Position numbers and translations under genes: made by a program
In this document: piece by piece, positions 46,049 through 55,843 of the stretch
How the letters are laid out: each line of letters starts with the position of its first letter
Numbering within the stretch: position 1 is the first letter of the stretch
DNA from: Paraburkholderia monticola
GTDB lineage: Bacteria; Pseudomonadota; Gammaproteobacteria; Burkholderiales; Burkholderiaceae
DNA length: 64,000 nt
Assembly: GCF_001580545.1 (NCBI RefSeq)
Contig: NZ_LRBG01000011.1
Coordinates: 124,001 to 188,000 of the forward strand
Direction: 5' to 3'
The notes under the pieces: model-generated
Seen by the model: only the letters and a program-made list of their open reading frames with translations
The model's database searches: none
Told to the model about the DNA's origin: nothing

Positions 46049-47586
46049 TACGGCGACTCCTTCGCGACGATGGCGTTGGCTTCGAAGGCGAACGCGTTCA
46101 CGTCGCAGAGCGCGAGCGGCGCGTCGTCGCGCGTTTCGAGGTAGAAGCGCCACAGCAGATTGCGCGCGACCTTCAGCCGGTACGCGCTCGACGCGCGCAT
46201 GTCGGTGAGCGGCTGGTAGTCGGCGGCGAGCGCGTCCATCGCGCGCAGGGCGGTCGCTTCGTTCCACGCCGCGTCGTTCAGTGCGGCTTCGGCGTGCGCG
46301 GCGCGCTTCGGCGTCGCCGCCATGCCGCCGAACGCGACGCGCGGCGCGCGGATCGTGCCATCTGCCGCGACGTGCAGCGCGAACGCCGCGCACACCGCCG
46401 AGATGTCCTGGTCGTAGCGCTTGGCGACCTTGTAGGTGCGAAACCGCAGCGCGCCGGCAGGGCGCGGCACGCGCAGCGCGCTTACGAATTCGCCGGCCGC
46501 GAGCGCGGTTTTCTGATAGCCGAGGTAGAACGCATCGAGCGGCAGCGTGCGGCTCGCGCGATCGTGGCGCAGCACGACCTCGGCACCGAGCGCGAGCAGT
46601 GCCGGCATCGAATCGCCGATCGGCGAGCCGTTCGCGACGTTGCCGCCGAGCGTGCCCGCGTTGCGGATCGGCAGCGAGGCGAAGCGCGTCCAGAGTTCGG
46701 CGAGCTCGGGGTAGTCGGCGGCGAGCGCAGCGTACGCGTCTTCGAGCGTGACCGCGGCGCCGATCGTCAGCGTTTGCGCATCGTGCGCGATCGTCTTCAG
46801 CTCCGCCACGTTGCCCGTGTAAAGCAGGTCGCCGAGATCGCGGAACTGCTTGGTGACCCACAAGCCGACGTCGGTGCTGCCCGCGACGATGCGTGCATCC
46901 GGGTGGCGCGCGCGCAGCGTCGCGAATGCGTCGAGTGTGAGCGGGGCGTGGAAGGTGGCCGAGCCGAACGCGGCGCCGCGTGCGTCGGGCGCGCTGTATT
47001 CGAAGGTGTCCTTGCGTTGCAGCGTGCGCAGCGTGGCCGCGATCGTCTCGCGATCGAGCGCGACACGCGGATGCTGCGCGTAGTCGAACATCTTTTGCGC
47101 GGCCTCGACGATCGGCCGGTAGCCCGTGCAGCGGCACAGATTGCCGGATAACGCGGCGTCGATTTGGTCGCGGGTCGGCAGGCCTGCGCCGGCGGGCTGG
47201 TTCTCGTAGAGCGCCCACATCGACATCACGAAGCCGGGCGTGCAAAAACCGCATTGCGATCCGTGGCAGTCGACCAGCGCCTGCTGCACCGGATGCAGCG
47301 CGCCGTTCGCGGCGCGCAGGTCTTCGACGGTGAAGAGGGCGCGGCCGTCGAGTGTCGGCAGGAACTGGATGCAGGCGTTGACGGCCTTCAACGCAAGGCC
47401 GCCGCGCGCGTCGAGTTCGCCGATCACGACCGTGCACGCGCCGCAATCGCCTTCCGCGCAGCCTTCCTTGGTGCCGGTGCAACGCAGGTCCTCGCGCAGG
47501 TGCTGCAGCACGGTGCGCGTCGCCGGTACGCCCGCAACCTCGCGGACGGACCCCTGGTGGTAGAAGCGGATGGTTTGCGTTGTCAT
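46048..47586 (-). CDS. xdhA: Xanthine dehydrogenase small subunit (Fe-S/FAD)
   Basis: 512-residue electron-transfer subunit. An N-terminal ferredoxin-like [2Fe-2S] domain (GTKEGCAEGDCGACTV), a second [2Fe-2S] domain (GSQCGFCTPGFVMS, NLCRCTGYRPI) and a FAD domain (IVAGSTDVGLWVTKQ, TLGGNVANGSPIGDSMP) follow in standard order. It is the first gene of the operon xdhA-xdhB-xdhC-deaminase-guaD, so its upstream DNA should carry the operon promoter. Confidence 0.95.
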   Translation of the reverse strand: MTTQTIRFYHQGSVREVAGVPATRTVLQHLREDLRCTGTKEGCAEGDCGACTVVIGELDARGGLALKAVNACIQFLPTLDGRALFTVEDLRAANGALHPVQQALVDCHGSQCGFCTPGFVMSMWALYENQPAGAGLPTRDQIDAALSGNLCRCTGYRPIVEAAQKMFDYAQHPRVALDRETIAATLRTLQRKDTFEYSAPDARGAAFGSATFHAPLTLDAFATLRARHPDARIVAGSTDVGLWVTKQFRDLGDLLYTGNVAELKTIAHDAQTLTIGAAVTLEDAYAALAADYPELAELWTRFASLPIRNAGTLGGNVANGSPIGDSMPALLALGAEVVLRHDRASRTLPLDAFYLGYQKTALAAGEFVSALRVPRPAGALRFRTYKVAKRYDQDISAVCAAFALHVAADGTIRAPRVAFGGMAATPKRAAHAEAALNDAAWNEATALRAMDALAADYQPLTDMRASSAYRLKVARNLLWRFYLETRDDAPLALCDVNAFAFEANAIVAKESP

Positions 47587-47832
47587 GGCGAATCGAAAGA
47601 CAGTGCGGACCGGGCGCGCGTTACGCAGGGGGTGCAAAAGCCGTCCTCGCGCACGTAGATCGCCATCCATACCCGAAGATAGCACTACGCCGCGCCGAAA
47701 AGATTTCCCGCGTCACATGAAGCTTATGCGACGGGGGTCATGATCCAGCTACGATTCGCGCGGCGGCGGGAAGTTGCGTGGATGGGCTCGCGACCGGAGA
47801 GGATGGCGCGTGATCGGCGGAACGCCGCGCAG
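47587..47832. other. Upstream region of the purine operon
   Basis: The spacer between xdhA and dsbB is 357 bp in all. No gene is seen. The xdh operon promoter (minus strand) should lie near 47600-47720, but no clear hexamer pair was picked; no regulator gene is adjacent. Confidence 0.35.
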
Positions 47833-47884
47833 AAAAAACGCCGGACTTCGGTCGTCCCCGCATGGGCGACGTGAAGTCCGGCGT
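47833..47884 (-). terminator. Long rho-independent terminator of dsbB
   Basis: A perfect 12-bp outer stem (47838-47849 with 47873-47884) is extended by an inner 7-bp stem with one bulge. On the minus strand a run of six U follows. It lies about 60 bases after the dsbB stop. Confidence 0.85.
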
Positions 47885-47943
47885 GCCTGGTAGTCCGCGG
47901 TCGAGCGGTGTTCGCCACGCACGGGAGAGAGGCTTGAGCCCCG

Positions 47944-48453
47944 TCAGGCCACCCGACGGCGATTGCGCACGAGGCTCAGCACCAGCGCGACGAACGCGAC
48001 GACGAATGCGACGCCCGACCACATCGGCAGCGTCAGACCGAGGATCGGCGGATACGCGGTTTCGCACAGGCCCGCGACCTTGAACACGCTCGGCAGCCAC
48101 TTCGCGGGCGGCAGGCTATCGACCACCGGCTGCAGCGCGTCGAAGCCGCAACTGAAGCCCGGGTTCGCCTGGATGTACACGTGGCGTGCCGCGGTCACGA
48201 TGCCGGCGAGCGCGGACAGCGCCGCCATCGCTTCGAGCAGGCGTACGCCGCGCCAGTTGTTGAAGCGCGCGCCGAGGAACGCGAAGATCGCGATCAGCAG
48301 GAAGAAATAGCGCTGGATGATGCACAGCGGGCACGGGTCTTCGCGCAGGCCGAACTGCAGGTACAACGCACCGCCCACGAGGGCGAGGCAGATCAGGCCG
48401 AGCAAAACCAGCAGGGTGCGCTCGCGGCGCAGCATCGCGGAGTCGTTATTCAT
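47944..48453 (-). CDS. dsbB: Disulfide bond formation protein DsbB
   Basis: Inner-membrane quinone-linked oxidase that reoxidises DsbA. The 169-residue product has four membrane segments, the first periplasmic cysteine pair as CPLC and the second pair in SCGF and GLCETAY. The arginine after CPLCIIQR is the quinone-binding residue region. It is a single gene with its own terminator. Confidence 0.94.
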   Translation of the reverse strand: MNNDSAMLRRERTLLVLLGLICLALVGGALYLQFGLREDPCPLCIIQRYFFLLIAIFAFLGARFNNWRGVRLLEAMAALSALAGIVTAARHVYIQANPGFSCGFDALQPVVDSLPPAKWLPSVFKVAGLCETAYPPILGLTLPMWSGVAFVVAFVALVLSLVRNRRRVA

Positions 48454-48588
48454 GGATCTTCGTTTGTATGGAGACGAAAGGGTGCCCGCGATTCTAGCGC
48501 GAACCCCTTTCCCGCCGCTTGTCGCCTGACCAGTGCCGCGGGGCGGCAGCGGCCACGGCCACGGCCGGGCGGCGCGCCCCGCCGCGCG

Positions 48589-49968
48589 TTAGCGGATCGA
48601 GTTCAGCACTGCCTCGGCCGCGCGGCCGATCGCAAGCAGCGCGTCGTCGGCGTGCGGGGCGCCCGCCAGCGTCAGGCCGACCGGCGCGTCGCCGCGCAGA
48701 TGGCACGGCAGCGACAGCGCGCAGCTATCGAGGAAGTTGAACGCGCTCGGGTTGCGCAGGATCAGCGCATTGGTGCGGCCGAACGTGTCGTCGTCATCGA
48801 GCAGGTCGGCGAGGCGCGGCGGCACGACCGGGACCGTCGGCGCGACGACCGCGTCGAAGCGCTGCCACAGCGTGCGCGCGGCTTCGTCGAGCATCGCCTC
48901 GCGCTCGGCGACCAAGTCCAGATAGTCAACCGCGCTGGCCGGCTGCCCCTTCATGATGCGCACGAGCACGCGCGGATCGTACTGCTCGCGATGCTTCTCG
49001 AGCAGCGGACGATGCCACGCATACGCCTCGATCGGCGAAAAGCCGAAGCGGTTGATCTCCGGCAGGCGGTCGAGCGGCGCGAAGCGCACCTCGCTGACGA
49101 TCGCGCCGGCCGCCTCCAGATGCTTGAGCGCGGTATCGATCGCGCGCGCGACTTCGGGCTCGACGCCGTCGGTCACGTAGTTGGTCAGCACGCCGAGGCG
49201 CACGCCTTCGAGCGGGTGCGACGCCGGGATGCGCGGCTCGAGCCCGGCGAGCATCCGGTCGACCAGCGCACAGCACGCGACCGATACACCGATCGGCCCG
49301 AACGAATCGAGCGTCGACGACAGCGGCACGCCACCCTGCTTCGGGATGCGCGCGGCGGTCGGCTTGAAGCCGGTCAGCCCGCACAACGCGGCCGGAATGC
49401 GGATCGAGCCGCCGGTGTCGGTGCCGAGCGCGATCGCGGCCATGCCGTCGGCGACCGAGGCCGCCGCGCCCGAGGACGAGCCACCCGAAATCCGCTCGTC
49501 ACCCTTCACGCCGCGCCGGTACGGCGACAACGGATGGCCGTAGTGCGGGTTCAGACCGAGCCCGGAAAACGCGAACTCGCTCATGTTGGTGCGCCCGACG
49601 ATCACGGCGCCGGCCCGCTTCAGACGTGCCACTGCGACCGCGTCGGCCTTGGCGACGGGCGCGCCGGCGAGCGCGACCGAGCCCGCGCGGGTCACCTGGC
49701 CTTCGATGTCGAACAGGTCCTTGACCGAGACCGGAATGCCGGCGAGCGGCGACAGCACGGTGCCGGCCGCGCGCAGGCGGTCGTGCGCGTCGGCGGCGGC
49801 GCGCGCGGCGTCGGCGTCGACGTGCATGAAGACGGTCGCGCCCTGGCCGGCCGGGTCGGCGATCCGGTCGAGCGCGATTTCGACGAGCGCCCGGCTGGTG
49901 GTGCGCCCGGCGGCGAGATCGGCGGCAAGCTGGGTAAGCGGCGGGAAGGGGGCGAATTCGGTGGCCAT
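48589..49968 (-). CDS. Amidase-signature family hydrolase
   Basis: 459-residue amidase with a complete Ser-cisSer-Lys triad: lysine in PVSVKDLFD, cis-serine in GGSSSGAAASV and nucleophilic serine in GTDTGGSIRIPA. Substrate specificity is not readable; relatives include indoleacetamide hydrolase-like and GatA-like enzymes, and no GatB/GatC neighbours are present. It is divergent from the antiporter gene, sharing a 203-bp promoter region. Confidence 0.88.
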   Translation of the reverse strand: MATEFAPFPPLTQLAADLAAGRTTSRALVEIALDRIADPAGQGATVFMHVDADAARAAADAHDRLRAAGTVLSPLAGIPVSVKDLFDIEGQVTRAGSVALAGAPVAKADAVAVARLKRAGAVIVGRTNMSEFAFSGLGLNPHYGHPLSPYRRGVKGDERISGGSSSGAAASVADGMAAIALGTDTGGSIRIPAALCGLTGFKPTAARIPKQGGVPLSSTLDSFGPIGVSVACCALVDRMLAGLEPRIPASHPLEGVRLGVLTNYVTDGVEPEVARAIDTALKHLEAAGAIVSEVRFAPLDRLPEINRFGFSPIEAYAWHRPLLEKHREQYDPRVLVRIMKGQPASAVDYLDLVAEREAMLDEAARTLWQRFDAVVAPTVPVVPPRLADLLDDDDTFGRTNALILRNPSAFNFLDSCALSLPCHLRGDAPVGLTLAGAPHADDALLAIGRAAEAVLNSIR

Positions 49969-50171
49969 GATGTCGGTAGGAATCCGGTAGAGCGCCGGTC
50001 GGGCGCATGAGCGGGGCAGTGTCGAGCCAACGGGAAAGGTCCGTCCGCATTGTAGAGCAAGGTTTTGCCTGGACGGATGGTGCCACGCCCTGTGCGAAAA
50101 CCCTGCAAATCGCCCCTGTCCGTTTGTTACACTGCGCTTTCTGAGATTACTGTTTTGTAAGGAAAGCGCTT

Positions 50172-51929
50172 ATGCACCACGGCATCAGCTTCATCCAGGA
50201 TCTGGCCGTCGTGATGGCGCTGGCCGGCGTCGTCACCGTGCTGTTCCATCGTCTGAAGCAGCCGGTGGTGCTCGGTTATATCGCGGCTGGCGTGATCATC
50301 GGACCGTACACACCGCCCTTCCAGCTGATCCACGACGAACAGACGATCCAGACGCTCGGCGAGCTGGGCGTCGTGTTCCTGATGTTTTCGCTGGGTCTCG
50401 AATTCAGCCTGCGCAAGCTCTTCAAGGTCGGCGCGACGGCGATCGTCGCCGCGCTGTCCGAGATCGTGCTGATGCTGTGGATCGGCTACGAGATCGGCAG
50501 CGCGTTCGGCTGGAGTCCCATGGACTCGCTGTTCCTCGGCGCGATCCTCGCGATCTCGTCGACGACGATCATCGTGAAGGCCCTGTCCGACCTCGGGCTC
50601 AAGCGCGAAAGCTTTGCGCAGCTGGTGTTCGGCATCCTGATCGTCGAGGATATTCTCGGCATCGCGATGCTCGTGCTGCTGACCGGCATCGCGCAAACCG
50701 GGCAACTGTCCGCCGGGCTCGCGGCGATCACGCTCGGCAAACTGCTGCTGTTCATGACGGTGTCGCTGCTGGTCGGCGTGCTGCTGGTGCCGCGTGCGCT
50801 GAATTACGTCGCGCGCACCGGCAGCGACGAGATGCTGCTCGTCTCCGTCCTCGGGTTCTGCTTCGGCTTCTGTCTGCTGGTCGTCAAGCTCGACTACAGC
50901 ATCGCGCTCGGCGCGTTCCTGATCGGCGCGATCATGGCCGAGTCGCGTCATCTGCATCGGATCGAGCATCTGATCGCGCCGCTGCGCGACGCCTTTTCCG
51001 CGATCTTCTTCGTGACGATCGGACTGATGCTGAACCCGTCCGTGATGCTCGACTACGCATGGCCGATCGCGTTGATCACGCTCGCGGTGATCGTCGGCAA
51101 GATCGTGTCGTGCGGGCTCGGCACGTTTCTGTCGGGCCAGGACGCGCGCACCTCGATGCGCGTCGGCATGACCGTGTCGCAGATCGGCGAGTTCTCGTTC
51201 ATCATCGCGACGCTCGGCGTGACGCTGAAGGTGACGAGCGGGTTTCTGTATCCGATCGCGGTCGCCGTGTCGGCATTGACCACGCTGACGACGCCGTATC
51301 TGATTCGCGTCGCCGATCCGCTCACGCGCCGCATCGCGCGCGCGATGCCCGAGACGTTTTCCAACGCGTTCGGCATGTACGGGCAATGGCTGCGCAGCCT
51401 GATCGCGGCGCGCGGCGAGCCGACGCTGGTCGGCATGACGCGGCGCATCGTAGTGCAGATCGCGGTCAATCTCGCGCTCGTCGCGGCGATTTTTCTCGCC
51501 GTGTCGTATACCGCGCCGTATAGCGGCCGGCTGCTCGCCCACTGGCTCGCCGACGAGTCGCTGCAACGCGTCGTGCAATGGAGTGTCGCGCTCGTCGTGT
51601 CGCTGCCGTTCCTCGTGGCCGTGTATCGCAAGACCAAGTCGCTCGCGATGCTGCTCGCGGAAGTCAGCGTGCAGCCGACTACCGCCGGACGCTTCACTCG
51701 GGCGCTGCGTTACGCGATTGCTGACCTCGTGCCGATCGTCTCCATGATCGGCGTGTTTTTGCTGGTGGCGGCGCTCTCGGGCAGCATCCTGCCGCCGACG
51801 GGCCTGCTCGTCGCGGTGCTCGTGTGTGCGGCGCTGCTGCTCGCGCTCGTCTGGCGCTGGTGCGTGAAGATCCACGCGTCGATGCAGATCGCCTTGCGGG
51901 AAACTTTCGAAGAGCAGCCCGACCCCTGA
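50172..51929 (+). CDS. CPA2-family cation/proton antiporter, KefB-like
   Basis: 585-residue membrane protein with about 13 hydrophobic segments. Motifs include LGYIAAGVIIGPYTPP, FLMFSLGLEFSLRKL, AISSTTIIVKALSDLGL and LGAFLIGAIMAES. Unlike KefB/KefC there is no C-terminal TrkA-N (RCK) domain; the chain ends in extra membrane segments and a short acidic tail. K+/H+ or Na+/H+ exchange is likely, ion not decidable. AAGGAAAGCG precedes the ATG. Confidence 0.88.
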   Translation: MHHGISFIQDLAVVMALAGVVTVLFHRLKQPVVLGYIAAGVIIGPYTPPFQLIHDEQTIQTLGELGVVFLMFSLGLEFSLRKLFKVGATAIVAALSEIVLMLWIGYEIGSAFGWSPMDSLFLGAILAISSTTIIVKALSDLGLKRESFAQLVFGILIVEDILGIAMLVLLTGIAQTGQLSAGLAAITLGKLLLFMTVSLLVGVLLVPRALNYVARTGSDEMLLVSVLGFCFGFCLLVVKLDYSIALGAFLIGAIMAESRHLHRIEHLIAPLRDAFSAIFFVTIGLMLNPSVMLDYAWPIALITLAVIVGKIVSCGLGTFLSGQDARTSMRVGMTVSQIGEFSFIIATLGVTLKVTSGFLYPIAVAVSALTTLTTPYLIRVADPLTRRIARAMPETFSNAFGMYGQWLRSLIAARGEPTLVGMTRRIVVQIAVNLALVAAIFLAVSYTAPYSGRLLAHWLADESLQRVVQWSVALVVSLPFLVAVYRKTKSLAMLLAEVSVQPTTAGRFTRALRYAIADLVPIVSMIGVFLLVAALSGSILPPTGLLVAVLVCAALLLALVWRWCVKIHASMQIALRETFEEQPDP

Positions 51930-52066
51930 GTCCCCTGAGTCAGCGGGATTGGTGTGGCGCTGCATAACAATGTGAGCAATTGTGTGCGGGTTTGCCGGGC
52001 CTGCCGCGCTGACGGATAATCAGGGCATATTCATTCGTTCGCGGGGAAGGCGCCTGTCCGACAGTC

Positions 52067-53503
52067 ATGAGCGAAAACAAACCCGAAAACGCCGGCGCGA
52101 CCGGCACTCCGCAGCCGGCTCCGTCCACGCCGGGCAGTGCGCCGGTCCAGCCGGTCGCGGCGCTTCCTCCTTCGCATGAAGACGCCATCCAGTCGGCCGC
52201 CAGAGACACGAGTCCGGCCGCCGAGGAGGCGACGGTGAGATCGTCGACCGACGATCCGCTCAGCGCATCGGCAGTCACCCCCGAAGATCCGCGCGCCGCG
52301 CGGCTGCGCGACGCGGCCGAGGCGCGCAGCGCCGCCGCCGAATCGACCGCGCGGCAGGAAGCGGCGGCGCACGAACGCGAAGCGCGACGCACCCGCGCGC
52401 CGACGCTGAAGCCCGAGCCGGTCGTGAAACCGACGGTGGCCGCCGGCGCGCCGCACGCAGGCACCATCGGCGCCGCGGAGCTCGCCACCGACGACGAAAT
52501 CGCCACCGACGAAACCTCCGCGCCATCCAGGCGCGCGCCCGGCTCGCCGCCGCCCGGCTTCGGCGCGGCACCCGATTTCAGCGCCACCAATCCGCCGCCG
52601 CCCAACGCGCTTCCGCCTTCGCCGCCGCGCTATCTGCGCCAGAGCGATTCGGCGTGGAGCGTGTTCGGCCGCATCATCGCGGCGCGCGCGCGGCAGCTGT
52701 TCGATCGCGCGGGGCAGCGCATCACGCAGCGCACGCTGCGCATCGGCGTGTCGGCGCGCATCTTCCACCCGGAACCGGGCGCGAAGGGCTTGCGCGGCAA
52801 GACGCTGCAGTATCTGGAAGAGTCGGTCGCGCACTGGGTGATGTCGCGCGACGTGCTGGTGTTCATGATCCCGACCGTCGGCCATCAGGGCATGCTGCAC
52901 CCGAGCAACATCCGTTTGCGCGACTACGCGAAGCATCTCGACGGCTTGCTGCTGCAAGGCGGCGCCGACCTGTCGCCGCAGTCGTACCAGGAAATCGCGT
53001 CGAGTCCCGAGTGGCCCGGCGACCGCGTGCGCGATATGTACGAGCTCGAGCTGCTGCACGAGTTCATCGAGTCGGGCAAGCCGGTGCTCGGCGTGTGCCG
53101 CGGCTGCCAGCTGATCAACGTCGCGTTCGGCGGCACGTTGTACCAGGACATCGCAACCGATGTGCCGACCGCCAACGCGCACGTCAACGAGGAATACGAT
53201 CAGCACCGGCACGGCGTGCACTTTCCGGATGGCTCGACGCTGCTGAACATGTTCCCCGGGCGGCGCGACGCGATCGTCAATTCGATCCACCATCAGGCGG
53301 TCAAGACGCTGGGCCGCGATCTGAATATCGAGGCGGTGTCGGCGTCGGACGGCATCATCGAGGCCGTGCGCTACCGGCGCGCGCCGTTCGTGATGGGCGT
53401 GCAGTGGCATCCGGAGTTTCATCGCGCGGGCGGGCCGGAACTGCTCGACTGCACGCCGTTGCTCGATACGTTCCTGCGGGTCGCGCGGGAGACGCGGTTC
53501 TAG
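52067..53503 (+). CDS. Gamma-glutamyl-GABA hydrolase-like amidotransferase with long N-tail
   Basis: 478 residues. Residues 1 to about 190 are low complexity (Ala/Pro/Glu/Arg), predicted disordered. The C-terminal 285 residues are a class I glutamine amidotransferase/peptidase C26 domain: GLLLQGGADLSP, nucleophile Cys344 in GVCRGCQ, and VMGVQWHPEFH with the His-Glu pair. It resembles PuuD, which removes the gamma-glutamyl group in putrescine breakdown, but no other puu genes are near. The ATG at 52067 gives the whole tail; no ribosome binding site closer to the domain was found. Confidence 0.82.
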   Translation: MSENKPENAGATGTPQPAPSTPGSAPVQPVAALPPSHEDAIQSAARDTSPAAEEATVRSSTDDPLSASAVTPEDPRAARLRDAAEARSAAAESTARQEAAAHEREARRTRAPTLKPEPVVKPTVAAGAPHAGTIGAAELATDDEIATDETSAPSRRAPGSPPPGFGAAPDFSATNPPPPNALPPSPPRYLRQSDSAWSVFGRIIAARARQLFDRAGQRITQRTLRIGVSARIFHPEPGAKGLRGKTLQYLEESVAHWVMSRDVLVFMIPTVGHQGMLHPSNIRLRDYAKHLDGLLLQGGADLSPQSYQEIASSPEWPGDRVRDMYELELLHEFIESGKPVLGVCRGCQLINVAFGGTLYQDIATDVPTANAHVNEEYDQHRHGVHFPDGSTLLNMFPGRRDAIVNSIHHQAVKTLGRDLNIEAVSASDGIIEAVRYRRAPFVMGVQWHPEFHRAGGPELLDCTPLLDTFLRVARETRF

Positions 53504-53526
53504 GCGTCGGCTGTTCCATCCCACTG

Positions 53527-53555
53527 ATGCACTGCCGCGTCATGCGGCAGTGCAT
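53527..53555. terminator. Hairpin between convergent genes
   Basis: Perfect 12-bp stem (53527-53538 with 53544-53555), 5-base loop, weakly T-rich on the plus strand. Placed between the convergent amidotransferase and GNAT genes, where a terminator is expected. Confidence 0.6.
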
Positions 53556-53605
53556 GTCTTAATTGCCGCGACCGTACGCCGAGTCCATACCGGGCGCCGC
53601 TGTGC

Positions 53606-54139
53606 TCAAGGCTTCAACCGATACACATAACGCAGCGCGGTGATGTCCACGCCGCCCATATAGTCGGGCTCCGCGCCGACGAACTGCCAGCCGTGCCGCT
53701 CGTAAAATCCGATCGCCGCGGTATTGCCCTCGAGCACATACAGATAGAGCTGCGTCTCGCCCAGCTCGCGCGCCCACTCGACGGCCGCGCGCATCAGCGT
53801 TTTGCCGACGCCGATCCCTTGATAACCGGGCAGCGCATGCAGGTTGTCGAGCAGCACGCCCCACGCGGACTCGGGCTGACGCTCGACGCACACGAAGCCG
53901 GTCGGCTCGGCGCCCAGCTCGGCGATCAGCACGATGCGGCGCTCGCCGCCCGGCGCGCCGAGACGCGCTGCCCAATAGGCCGCGCGCTCGCGCGTGACTT
54001 CGCCGTCGAGGAACGCGTCGGGCAGCAGGCCGCGATACGTGGCTTGCCAGCTGACGCTGTGGATCGACGCAATCAGCTCGGCGTCCTCGAGCGTGGCGGG
54101 GCGCAGGGAAAGCGCGGGGGTGGTTCGCATCGGAGTCAT
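53606..54139 (-). CDS. GNAT family N-acetyltransferase
   Basis: 177-residue acetyl-CoA-dependent transferase. The acetyl-CoA loop is seen in LPGYQGIGVGKTLMRAAVEWA, followed by LYLYVLEGNTAAIGFYERHGW, the C-terminal GNAT block. Substrate is unknown. Starts at 54139 or 54130 are both possible, without a strong ribosome binding site. It is divergent from the citrate-type transporter. Confidence 0.85.
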   Translation of the reverse strand: MTPMRTTPALSLRPATLEDAELIASIHSVSWQATYRGLLPDAFLDGEVTRERAAYWAARLGAPGGERRIVLIAELGAEPTGFVCVERQPESAWGVLLDNLHALPGYQGIGVGKTLMRAAVEWARELGETQLYLYVLEGNTAAIGFYERHGWQFVGAEPDYMGGVDITALRYVYRLKP

Positions 54140-54458
54140 CAACTGAATGGCCTTGCGCGGACAGTCTACCGCGCCGCCCGCCGGCATCTGGCGCGCGTAA
54201 ACAGACTGTATGCATTTCGCGTAGACGATATCAGCAGTAACATTACGTGGCTTGGGCTCCGCAACAAGCACAGCGTTTACCCTGATACCGGGTAAACGCC
54301 GTGTGCAGCAAAATGCGGCGCCCCCAGGCGCGCTACGTTTATAGCCGCGCGTCCGGCAGCGGCATCCGCTTGCCAACGCAGTGGATCGTTTCAACTGCCC
54401 GCTCGTCATCGTTCGCGTCGATCCGTCCGACAGGGCGACGGGCTTATCCGAGAGTGTC
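54140..54458. other. Divergent promoter region of GNAT and MFS genes
   Basis: 319 bp without a gene. The notable element is the perfect inverted repeat at 54273-54299. The MFS start has no clear ribosome binding site other than weak GAGAG. Confidence 0.4.
54273..54299. promoter_or_regulatory. Perfect inverted repeat, candidate operator
   Basis: GCGTTTACCC and GGGTAAACGC are exact reverse complements separated by 7 bases. Size, symmetry and position between divergent genes suit a dimeric repressor site; no regulator gene is adjacent. Confidence 0.55.
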
Positions 54459-55760
54459 ATGTCTACTGCGACCCACGCCGCTTCCACCACGGAAGAATCC
54501 AAGTTCAAGACAGTGTTCCGCGTCGTCAGCGGCAACTTTCTTGAAATGTACGACTTCATGGTCTACGGCTACTTTGCTTCGGCGATTGCCAAGGCCTACT
54601 TCCCGAGCGGCAGCGATTTCGCGTCGCTGATGCTGTCGCTGTCGGTGTTCGGCGCAGGCTTCCTGATGCGTCCGCTCGGCGCGATCGTGCTCGGCGCCTA
54701 CATCGACCATCACGGCCGCCGCAAAGGCCTGATCCTCACGCTGGGCCTGATGGCGCTCGGCACGCTGACGGTCGCGGTAGTACCGACCTACGCGACCATC
54801 GGGCTCGTGGCACCGGTGCTGGTGCTGCTCGGCCGGCTGCTGCAAGGCTTCTCCGCCGGCGTAGAACTCGGCGGCGTCTCCGTGTATCTGTCGGAGATCG
54901 CAACGAAGGGCAACAAGGGCTTCTACTGCTCATGGCAGTCGGGCAGCCAGCAGGTCGCGGTGGTGTTCGCCGCGCTGATCGGCGTGATGCTCAACAAGCT
55001 GCTGCCTGCTGACCAGATGTTCGCGTGGGGCTGGCGTGTGCCGTTCCTGATCGGCTGTCTGATCGTGCCGTTCCTGTTCATCATCCGTCGCTCGCTGCAG
55101 GAAACCGAGGAGTTCACGAAGCGCAAGCATCGTCCGAGCATGGGCGAGATCATGAAGTCGATGCTCGCGAACTACCCGATCGTGCTGGGTGGCATGGGCA
55201 TGGTCATCATGACGACCGTGTCGTTCTATATGATCACCGCCTACACGCCGACCTTCGGCAAGGAAGTGCTGAAGCTGTCGGCGATCGACACGCTCGTCGT
55301 CACCGTCTGCGTCGGTATCTCGAACCTGATCTGGTTGCCGTTGTCCGGCGCGCTGTCGGATCGCATCGGCCGCCGTCCAGTGCTGCTCGTATTCACGATC
55401 CTGACGATCCTCACCGCGTATCCGGCGCTGCAATGGCTCGTCGCCGAACCGTCGTTCGCGCGTCTGCTCGCCGTGCAGCTGTGGCTGTCGTTCCTGTACG
55501 GCAGCTACAACGGCGCGATGGTCGTCGCGCTGACCGAAGTGATGCCGGTCGAGGTGCGCACGGCAGGCTTCTCGCTCGCGTACAGTCTCGCGACGACGGT
55601 CGGCGGCTTCACCCCGGCTATCGCCACGCTGCTGATCCACGTGACCAGCAACAAGGCGGCGCCGGGTCTGGTGCTCGGCGTGGCGGCGATCTGCGGTCTG
55701 CTCGCGACGCTGTTCCTGTATCGCACGCCGGAGTCGCGCAATCAGTATCGGGCAGCCTGA
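54459..55760 (+). CDS. MFS transporter, citrate/tricarballylate-proton symporter type
   Basis: 433-residue 12-helix major facilitator protein of the metabolite:H+ symporter group. The loop 2-3 motif is [13 protein letters not shown], preceded by [18 protein letters not shown] in helix 1, and the loop after helix 4 contains [13 protein letters not shown]. Length and these blocks suit citrate symporters such as CitA; other organic acids are possible. The ATG at 54459 (MSTATHAAS) is preferred to upstream in-frame codons. A strong terminator follows. Confidence 0.85.
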   Translation: MSTATHAASTTEESKFKTVFRVVSGNFLEMYDFMVYGYFASAIAKAYFPSGSDFASLMLSLSVFGAGFLMRPLGAIVLGAYIDHHGRRKGLILTLGLMALGTLTVAVVPTYATIGLVAPVLVLLGRLLQGFSAGVELGGVSVYLSEIATKGNKGFYCSWQSGSQQVAVVFAALIGVMLNKLLPADQMFAWGWRVPFLIGCLIVPFLFIIRRSLQETEEFTKRKHRPSMGEIMKSMLANYPIVLGGMGMVIMTTVSFYMITAYTPTFGKEVLKLSAIDTLVVTVCVGISNLIWLPLSGALSDRIGRRPVLLVFTILTILTAYPALQWLVAEPSFARLLAVQLWLSFLYGSYNGAMVVALTEVMPVEVRTAGFSLAYSLATTVGGFTPAIATLLIHVTSNKAAPGLVLGVAAICGLLATLFLYRTPESRNQYRAA

Positions 55761-55780
55761 CGGCTCAGCCTCCTGTTGAA

Positions 55781-55814
55781 AACAAAAAGCCCCGCGAAAG
55801 CGGGGCTTTTTGTT
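55781..55814. terminator. Bidirectional terminator
   Basis: Perfect 15-bp stem with a GAAA tetraloop (55796-55799), A-run and T-run arms, between the convergent MFS and TPR genes. Confidence 0.92.
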
Positions 55815-55843
55815 GGTGGCGCGTGGCGCGTTGTGAGCGGTCG

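Noticed and set aside
47833..47884. Long hairpin considered as a riboswitch of the xdh operon
   Set aside because: It follows dsbB on the minus strand with a U-run, lies upstream of xdhA's 5' end by about 250 bases and has no conserved purine-aptamer core; terminator is simpler.
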